DNA of 64,000 nt. Source: Lantana camara. Lineage: Eukaryota; Streptophyta; Magnoliopsida; Lamiales; Verbenaceae. The notes below the pieces were generated by a model that made no database searches, had not been told where the DNA came from, and worked only from the letters and a program-made list of their open reading frames with translations. This document shows, piece after piece, positions 56,305-64,000 of this stretch (the first letter of the stretch is position 1; each line of letters starts with the position of its first letter). The position numbers and the translations under genes are program-made. The DNA lies in NCBI GenBank assembly GCA_037501455.1, contig CM074865.1, positions 3,111,001 through 3,175,000 of the forward strand, read 5' to 3'.

Positions 56305-58225
56305 ATGGAGGGTTGTAAAAGCCAGGCGAAGCTTACTAGGGCGCAATCTTCGCTCCTCCGTTCGTCTCCCACAATCCGTTCCTCGATCCAGAGCGTGTCC
56401 TCCGTGAGCGAGATCGAAACGGAGGACGTGGAGGAGCAGAAGCCTCATAGCAAGCCTTGCACGCCGCGTGTTCGATCTTTTGTCGGGCCGGTTCTGGCCG
56501 TGATGTTGCTCTCGGTTTACACCCTTTTCGCCTTCTTCAGCTGGGATGAGATGTCCGCCTCGGAGGGTTTGCTTTTGGCTTTGATTTTCGTAGCGGTTCT
56601 GCTGTTCCTCGTTTCGAAGAACAGGTCGGTGGTTGGTAAGAATTTGAACTCTTGCAAGCAGTTTTGGGAAGAGTATGGTAGGAGGTTAGGGATTCCGTGT
56701 TTTGCCTCGAGAAGCCATGCGAGAACTGTGGAATGGTTCATTGGGGAGTCGGATTTAGAGGGAATGGAAGAAGGGCAGCAGGATGGTATGGATAGTGGTC
56801 TTGAAAATAGTGGATCGGAAGGGGTGGAGTTGTACAGCAATGGAGATTGCTACGAGGGGGAGTTTCACAAGGGGAGGTGCAACGGTAGTGGAGTGTATTC
56901 TTACATTGTGAATGGGAGATATGAAGGAGATTGGGTTGATGGTAGGTATGATGGTTATGGGATTGAGAGTTGGGCGAGAGGGAGTAAGTATAGAGGGCAG
57001 TATAGTCAGGGATTGAGGCATGGATATGGGGTTTATAAGTTCTTTACGGGAGATACATATGCCGGAGAGTGGTGCCATGGGCAAAGTCATGGAATTGGAG
57101 TGCAGACTTGTGCTGATGGGAGCTGTTACATTGGGGAGTTTAAATGTGGAGTTAAACATGGCCTCGGAAGTTACTATTTCAGGTAATAAGCTGATTTACT
57201 TCAGTTCTTGTTCCTGAAGTTTGGTTCTTTTTTTCTTGCCCTGTCTTTTTTGACCTTTTGTGTTCTTGAATTTTTGGTTCTGTACACGGGGTTTCATTTG
57301 TGGATCTGATGTGTCTTTGATGGGCGACTTCGATTGCAGTTCATGTTCTTGAATCTATCTTGGTGGAGATAATTGTTGTCTTCTCGTTTTTTTTTTTTTT
57401 TTTCTTTTTTTCTTTGTTGTTCTCTCGCTGTGTGTGAATTGGTTGGATTCTCTTTGATAAAAGTAGCTATCAAGACTTTGAATTTCTCTTTTTTAAATAT
57501 TGTACCATAAAAATTCAATCTTTTCGGTTTGGTTGGCCTGTGGTCCTTTAATAGGCAATCTAATTATTAATGCTACCTTAATATTAATGATGTTGAAACC
57601 AAGTTGTGTATTTGAATGTCTTGTCCTATCCTTAGTAGAGTTGAGGCTGTATCTAATTCATCCGAAATCTACAACATCCTACATGGATATGACCACATCA
57701 ACTTTGTTCTAACTTTCACCTTTACTGTTTTATAGGAATGGAGATAGATATGCTGGGGAGTATTTTGCAGACAAAGTCCATGGGTTTGGAGTCTATCACT
57801 TTGCCAATGGCCACTGCTACGAAGGATCTTGGCACGAAGGGCGCAAGCAAGGTTACGGAATGTATACATTCCGTAGTGGAGAAACGAGATCCGGTGAATG
57901 GGATGGTGGAAATCTGAAAACCCCTCTTCCCCCTCTTACTGATGCAGTTCTTAGGGCAGTTCAAGTATGTTCCCATATCTTTTAAACTTAAAAGAGATCA
58001 ATTAATATGTTCTGATTATGAATATATTCCGTCCCTTTTTTAATAAAATTCATGTAAATCTTGCAGGCTGCGAGGAAACGAGCAGAGAATGCAATCCACC
58101 TTCGGCGGGTGGATGAACAAGTGAACAAAGCTGCGACGAGTGCAAATCGGGCAGCCACTGCTGCTAGAGTTGCTGCTGTTAAAGCTGTTCAGAATAGGAT
58201 CAACGGCAAGTTTTTGCAATACTAA
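56305..58225 (+). CDS. MORN-repeat membrane-anchored protein, 3 exons (421 aa)
   Basis: Exons 56305-57182, 57736-57964 and 58067-58225 sum to 1266 nt, with frame kept across GT-AG introns. The N-terminus is Ser-rich. Two hydrophobic segments follow (about residues 57-75 and 82-103, including VLAVMLLSVYTLFAFF and LLLALIFVAVLLFLV). From about residue 177 come seven to eight MORN repeats of the YxGxWxxGxxxGxGxY type (for example YEGEFHKGRCNGSGVYSY and YEGSWHEGRKQGYGMYTF). The C-terminus is Ala-rich and probably helical. MORN repeats bind membranes or proteins. The Arabidopsis relative I recall (At1g77660) is labelled SET7/9-like only because of these repeats; no SET domain is present here. Confidence 0.9.
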
Positions 58226-58854
58226 CCGAATCCAGGGGCATTTTGGTTTTTTTAAAAGAAAATGTAAATTTTACTCAATTTCTGTACAAAAAGAACCGCC
58301 CTGATGACCTAAAAAGGTCGCCGGAGGTTTAGTGTTCGCTTCCGGTATGGTTGGCCATACTGTAACTTGTATGTAGATCCTTGTATACATATGTTTAAAA
58401 CAAAATGAAAAAAAAAAAAAGTAGTAATAATCCTACTTTTTGCTCCAGTCCACTTGCTATCATGTTCTTTATTTTGGTTGCTGTTGTTGTTGTGGGGTTG
58501 AAAGGTATGAGGCTCCATTATTGTGTTGATTTCAGCTATGTATTGGGACCAGAATTATGATAGCTGCTATGTCTTCTCACAGCATCATTTCTTATTATTG
58601 CATGGCCATCTTATCTCAATGTTTGTGTTTTAGGCAAAAGGATCATGCTTCAAGCAGCAGCAAACATTATATTTATTGCCAGGATCTTTGAGTTTTTATC
58701 CATAGATTGCAAAACATTTACAGAAAGGCAAAAGTGGAGTTTTTACTTGGGAAATCTTGTGTTTCAAGAAATGATTCAATTATTGCAATGCATGTGCCCT
58801 TTTAGCTCTTTTTCGTTTTTCGAATTTTAAAAAACGTAACAGTAGGTTCAGGTC
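58226..58854. other. 3' region of the MORN gene
   Basis: 3' UTR and downstream sequence with an A run at 58409-58422. No further gene. Confidence 0.6.
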
Positions 58855-59257
58855 GAATACAGTGACTAGTCTCTTTGTTATATTGTAACGTTTTTAAAGG
58901 TGAAAGATCTAATTATAAGATTTAAAGTTGTCTCACGCGTAAAATTAGAAATTGAGCACTCGATAGTAAGTTCCTTCTGACCACAATCTCCCGGTTCTCT
59001 TGGTCGTGTAGTGTAGCCGGATTGAATATATACTCGAGATCAATTGTGGGTCATTGAATACCGTGAGTAGTCTCTTTGCTACGTTGCAACATATCTAATT
59101 ATATGATTTAAAGTTGTTTCACACGTAAAATTAGAAATTGAGGGCCTGATAGTCGGTTAAGGATGAAGTTCCTTCCGGCCACAATCTCCCGGTTCTCTCT
59201 CGGTTGTGTAGGGTGACCGGATTGAATATATACTCGAGATCAATTGTGGTCCGTTGG
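58855..59257 (+). repeat. Tandem duplication, 201-bp unit x 2
   Basis: The block containing GTAAAATTAGAAATTGAG, CCACAATCTCCCGGTTCTCT and ATATACTCGAGATCAATTGT occurs twice with a period of about 201 bp and modest divergence. No coding sequence. Confidence 0.85.
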
Positions 59258-59316
59258 ATTATATATAGATTTGTAACTTAAGGCTTTTATACCATACTAA
59301 TCGATATTTATCTTTT

Positions 59317-59702
59317 TCTCCCTCTTGTTTCCCATAGTAAGATAACTCGCCCTTTTTTTGCTGGATTTGTCACTGAACCAAATTGGGAGATTCTAACAAA
59401 GCATTGATGTTTGTTGGCTCAACCAATGCAAGATTGGTATGATCCAGTTCATCTTTTACTTTCTTCGTCCACTTTTAGGTCGAGACTCTCCCGAATATAA
59501 ATCTCGAGTAATCAACTCGATCGATCAACCATCAAGAAAGCAACCAAATTTCGACACGATCATATATATTTACATGAAATTCTTGTCGTTCTTGTATGGA
59601 GGCACATTGTGGTGGGGATGGGGTTTTTTTTTTTTGGTGAAAAAACTTGAAACTTTTGAAGCTCATGCATGGCTGATCCACAATCTCTGTTTCTGTGTTA
59701 TA
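59317..59702 (+). repeat. Dispersed repeat, copy 1 (about 386 bp)
   Basis: From CCCTCTTGTTTCCCATAGTA to TCTCTGTTTCTGTGTTATA, shared in order with 62587-63070. It contains GGAGGCACATTGTGGTGGGG and GCTCATGCATGGCTGATCC. Element class unknown. Confidence 0.75.
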
Positions 59703-60157
59703 TTTTAGCAAGAAAAAGGCAAAACCTTTTGCCTCTTTTCAATCGAAATCAAAGCCTGCTTTGATTCTTGTTCGTTTCTTTTAATTATCCCCTTTTTTAT
59801 TGACAAAAAATTAAATTATCAACTACCCTCACATGCATATGCAAAACCATGTTTGATGATAAAAGATTTAATATTATATAATATATATTGATGGGACCAT
59901 CCCACCAAGGACACGTGGTAACCTTCGAATTGTAGGATATACGAGAGATGACTCTGTTAATTTCAAAACGTTTCGAGAAGAGGTCAAGGGATGCACAACT
60001 TCTAGTAGGAGAGGACTCTTCCTCATCACGGAGGCGAACCTTACAACAACTCCTTATCATCACAAGCAGTAAACTTTAGGCGAACTCTCGCCTATATTGA
60101 CCTATATAGAGGAGACGAGCAAATCCAAGTGAAGGACACACGAGAAGAAAAACAAGA

Positions 60158-60197
<40 letters not shown>

Positions 60198-61156
60198 TTT
60201 TTGGGATGGTAATGAATTTAAAGGGGCAACTTGTGATTATTCAGTATCTTAATTTCATGTGTATTAATGATGCTCGATTAACAAGGAAAGGATGCGTTGT
60301 GAACAATTCAAATTCACGTACTTACAATGTGCCATTTCAATTCTAATACGGATATTGCATGTTATTAAATACCATCCGTACTTATCTATGATAATACAGG
60401 TAACACTATCACCACGATACAAAATTTTTCAAAATTTATTAAATAACAAACATTAAACAACGTACCATGCAAGAATTCAAAATGATACATACAACAAGAT
60501 AAATAATATGTTTAGAATTGTATATACTTCATCTATGATACTACGGATATCACTTATTTGATGATACAAATTTTTTTAAAATTTGCAAAATAATAAGTGT
60601 TCAATAATCCGTATAACCCTATGACGTAACAAATGATATGTTTAGAACTATTCGTATTATATTTAACGGCCGATCCTCGTCCCAAAACTAACTCGTATAT
60701 ATTAAGTTGTTATCTCCATCCTTAGACCCTAGGTACATCAACAAGGGCACAAAGCCAGATATGAAATTTATAATAATTTCAAGAATCAATCAAATTTATT
60801 ATTGTGTGTTTGAATGTGATGTCGTGCAGCATGTCTCTTCCATTTTGATAAATTTTAAATATTTCTGGGATAAAATAGTAATGGAATTGCTACTTTTGGT
60901 TGGGTTTTGAGGGTTCAAATTCTGAGAAATTCACATTATCCCATGAGCTTCTTACATTTCTTTATTCATGGGAGTTTGATGTGATTTTCTTGAATCTCCG
61001 ATCTGGTCAATGCCTTCAAACTACAGAGACCCATCTTTTTCTTTTTTAAAAAAAATATATTTTTATATTACGGTGCCAAGCTCTTAGGCTTGAAAGAGAT
61101 GATGAAAATGGTTTGAGAACGTCGGATTGAATGAATTGCGTTTGAGGTTAAATTTT
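59703..61156. other. Gene-free stretch with a possible LTR remnant and an AT microsatellite
   Basis: TGATGGGACCATCCCACCAA (59889) resembles the start of a Tat-like LTR, and CCTATATAGAGGAG (60101) could be its TATA region, but no partner LTR or TSD was found. A pure AT dinucleotide run lies at 60163-60195. The rest is AT-rich with no gene. Confidence 0.45.
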
Positions 61157-61535
61157 AGGGGTAATTACATCTAGGTCCCCTGAGGTTTGCTCTAATTACA
61201 AACCAGTCCCTCTTGTTTCGGAAATTACATACAGGTCCCTAAAAACACTGTTTCATTTGAGGTCCCTGGACGCCGTTAGGGTTCCGTTAATTTTGACAAG
61301 ACTACATTGTTGATGTGATTTAGTTAAGGGGTCGTTTCGTAAGAAAATTCATAGTTTAGAGACTTTTTTGCAATATTTTTCGGGAATTCAAATGTCAAAA
61401 TTGACGGAATACTAGCGGCGTCCAGGGACCTCAAATGAAACAGTGTTTTTAGGGACTTGTATGTAATTTTCGAAACAAGAGGGATTGATTTGTAATTAGG
61501 GCAAACCTCAGGGTACCTAAATGTAATTGCCCCTA
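61157..61535. repeat. Foldback palindrome 1 (about 140-bp arms)
   Basis: It starts AGGGGTAATTACATCTAGGT and ends ACCTAAATGTAATTGCCCCT, which are inverted complements. The arms remain highly complementary through AAACACTGTTTCATTTGAGG and CAGGGACCTCAAATGAAACA. The unpaired loop is about 95 bp. No coding sequence. Confidence 0.92.
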
Positions 61536-61556
61536 AATTTTAAGTTATCATTAGAT

Positions 61557-61936
61557 TTAGGGCAAATTACACCAAGGTCCCTTGAGGTTTGGCATAATTA
61601 CAAATTAATCCCTCCATTTCTGGAAATTATGGATTAGTCCCTATAAATACAGTTTCAATTGAGGTCCCTAGACGCCGTTAGGGTTTCGTTAATTTTAACA
61701 TTTGAATTTTCGAAAAATATTACAAAAAAGTCCCTGAACTATGAATTTTCTTACAAAACGACCCCTTAACTAAATCACATCAATAATGTAGTCCTGTCAA
61801 AATTAACGGAACCCTAACGGCGTCTAGGGACCTCAATTGAAACAGTGTTTTAGGCACTAATCCGTAATTTCTAAAAGTGAAGGGATTAATTTGTAATTAT
61901 GACAAACCTCAGGGGGTCTGAATGTAATTTTCCCTT
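61557..61936. repeat. Foldback palindrome 2, inverted relative to palindrome 1
   Basis: Same family. Its loop (around TTACAAAACGACCCCTTAAC) is the reverse complement of the loop of palindrome 1 (GTTAAGGGGTCGTTTCGTAA), so the two elements sit head to head, 21 bp apart. Confidence 0.92.
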
Positions 61937-62586
61937 AGATTTATTGAGTAGGTGGACACCGAGCCCTACCCATTTGATACGATTATTAAAGATTGTGAAT
62001 TTTTTATTGAATGATCGTGAATTTTTAATTGAATACAGTTGTTGTTTTTCTATCTAAGCAAAAAACATATATTAATTTAGACTATATATTTTAGTTTCTT
62101 TTATTTATTGAATATATATCTATTTATGAGACTTTCTCTATCAATAATTTAAAATAAATATTTATTTATACCAATTCTTTATAAAACATCATTAATGGCA
62201 GGATTGATTCATCTCTATCGTTCCATCCTTGCTAGCATTTCCTTCCTTATCCACGACTCGGAGTATTTTTATTCATATCCTAGCAATTTTATTTAATTAT
62301 TTAATTATGTAAAATTATTTAATTATTTTTATTCGTATCCTAACAATTTTATATAATTATTTTTGTGTCCTTGAATCAATTATTTACCCTAATAAGTTTA
62401 ATTCTTTACAGCAAATTTGTGATGCATGCACGCATTTTGTAAAATCTAATTTTAAATATCATGTCTTATTGTGTTGAAAGTATATAAATTTATTAAAACA
62501 TATACCATAATATTTATATCGTGTCGTGTTTATTTCATCATGTTTACATAGCCGGTTGAGTTAGAAAATATAATTTATCGTTTTTC
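61937..62586. other. AT-rich spacer, no gene seen
   Basis: It contains short duplicated phrases such as ATTTAATTATTTAATTATG and TTTTTATTCGTATCCTAACA. Nothing interpretable. Confidence 0.6.
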
Positions 62587-63070
62587 CCCCCTCTTGTTTC
62601 CCATAGTAATATAACTCACTCTTTTCTTGCTGGATTTGTCACTAAACCCAAATTGGGAGATTCTAACAAAGCATTGCATTGGTTGGTGCAGTTCATCTTT
62701 TGCTTTCTTCGTGCACTTTCAGATCGAGACTCTCCCAAATATAAATATTGAATGATCAGCTCGATCAATCAATCATAAAAAAAGCAATCAAATTTCGACA
62801 CGATCATATATATTTACACGTGAAACTTGGGCCACTTTTAGATCGAGACTCTGCTGAATATAAATTTTGAGGGATCAGCTCGATCAATCAACCATCAAGA
62901 AAGCAATCAAATTTTGATACGGTCATATATATTTACATGAAATTCTTATCGTTCTTGCATGGAGGCACATGGTGGTGGGGGTGGGTTTTTTTTTTTTTTT
63001 TTTTTTTTAAAAAAACTTAAACTTTTGAAGCTCATGCATGGCTGATCCGCAATCTCTGTTTCTGTGTTAT
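62587..63070 (+). repeat. Dispersed repeat, copy 2, with internal tandem duplication
   Basis: Matches 59317-59702 but contains the block GATCGAGACTCT...CGGTCATATATATTTACA twice (about 62690-62820 and 62835-62940). Confidence 0.75.
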
Positions 63071-64000
63071 AAATTTATTAAAGTATATATCATAATATTC
63101 ATATTGCGTGGTATTTATTTCGTCTTGTTTATGAATGTATGTTGCACGGATACGGATACGACACGACACGGATATGACGACACGAATTTTTTTGTTAATT
63201 TCCCACGTGAGAAGTGTCGGACACGATATCCGATATAACACAACACGACAAATTGATATTTTCAGAAGTGTTGGTATTAGAGTTACGTATAATAATAGAC
63301 AGTTGAATTAGAAAAATATAATTTTTAAAAGAAAAAAGTGGCCCAAGTTTCATGCTAGAAAAGATTTCTCGAATTGCAATGATCATAGTTTGATTTAAAA
63401 ACTCAACATTACGAAAATCAATAATGTTCAGCGAGTAACTAAGTTCTTCTACTTTGACACGAAATCTAGTTTTCAAATTTAAATAGGAAATAAGATTTTT
63501 TTTTTTTTTTCATCTCAATTTTATGCCAGACTTTGTCATAAATCGTCATCTAATATTTGTATTTGTAATATATGACTTTTTAAATTTTTTTTTTTTTTTT
63601 GGTTTTAACTAAAAAAAATGACACGTGACATATTTATAAAGAGTTGTTTAAATCTGTACCCCCTGTGAGATTGAATAATTACAACTCGTATTCCTTTAGA
63701 TGAAAATATTACACAACCTACCCTTCTAAGTTTGGAAAATTACAAATGAATCCATTTCAGTTTGATTTTTTACAAAGGGCTAATCACAGAAACCCCCCCA
63801 TCCTTTGGGGGTTTTGACACTTTCCCCCCTATACTTTCATTCTTGGCATTAAACCCCCTAACCTTTGAAAAATATTACACTTAACCCCTTCAAAAAATTT
63901 TGATCATCGATTTCTCCTTCGTTATAGCGACCCAATCTTCAAGACCACTGCCATCGTGTTCGTCTCTCCAAGGAGAACAATGCCCATACCCCAACCAACT
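63071..64000. other. Right-edge gene-free sequence with repeat fragments
   Basis: 63140-63260 carries imperfect inverted repeats of the ACACGACACGGATA / TGTCGGACACGATATCC type. From about 63655 the ACCCCCTGTGAGATTG and ATTACACTTAACCCCTTCAA phrases resemble the ends of foldback-type repeats like those at 61157, continuing off the edge. No gene was recognised. Confidence 0.45.

Noticed and set aside
60163..60195. AT dinucleotide run
   Set aside because: An ordinary microsatellite, noted but not informative.
59889..60200. A second Tat-like solo LTR
   Set aside because: Only the start (TGATGGGACC) and a TATA-like box fit. No matching end or target-site duplication was found, so it is listed only as a possible remnant.

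Overview
The window is nuclear DNA of a flowering plant, very probably a eudicot. The evidence is AT-rich intergenic sequence, spliced genes with GT-AG introns, several classes of plant LTR retrotransposon, foldback elements, and recognisable plant genes. The host genes toward the right (SOV-type exoribonuclease, a PLP aminotransferase, a MORN-repeat protein) occur in the same order as I remember for the Arabidopsis At1g77680-At1g77670-At1g77660 interval. I cannot name the species.

Layout. 1-5913: the 5' part of a Tat-type Ty3/gypsy element on the minus strand, with one LTR and an open gag-pol frame that runs off the left edge. 5914-22500: a tandem array of four small genes encoding a lone cold-shock domain (two open, two broken). 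The leader of the first is split by a young Ty1/copia element (7506-16771), which itself carries a nested solo LTR (10087-12718). 22841-23110: a GASA/snakin-type cysteine-rich peptide gene. 24797-27430: a nuclear gene for an organellar, probably mitochondrial, ribosomal protein S18. 29168-33562: a DIS3L2/SOV-type exoribonuclease gene. 34667-35872: a small membrane-protein gene on the minus strand.

34857-54628: a tandem segmental duplication with a unit of about 4.77 kb. Each copy carries the 5' part of the small membrane-protein gene, a LINE RNase H fragment and a complete aminotransferase gene. The second copy later received a plastid petA fragment and a complete, very young Tekay/Del-type chromovirus (42199-52190). 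At the breakpoint the second small gene was cut, and its reading frame now runs into antisense sequence of the first aminotransferase 3' UTR, giving a chimeric ORF. 56305-58225: a MORN-repeat membrane protein gene. 58226-64000: gene-free, with tandem duplications and two adjacent foldback palindromes in inverted orientation.

The host genes are mostly housekeeping (RNA decay, organellar translation, amino-acid metabolism) and do not form a pathway. The unusual content is structural: the array of CspA-sized plant cold-shock genes whose RNP2 motif has been replaced, the nested insertions that can be read base by base from target-site duplications, the palindrome cluster GGGAACGGCCGTTCCC shared by two chromovirus LTR subfamilies, and the breakpoint chimera. 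All calls were made by reading the sequence; no database search was run.
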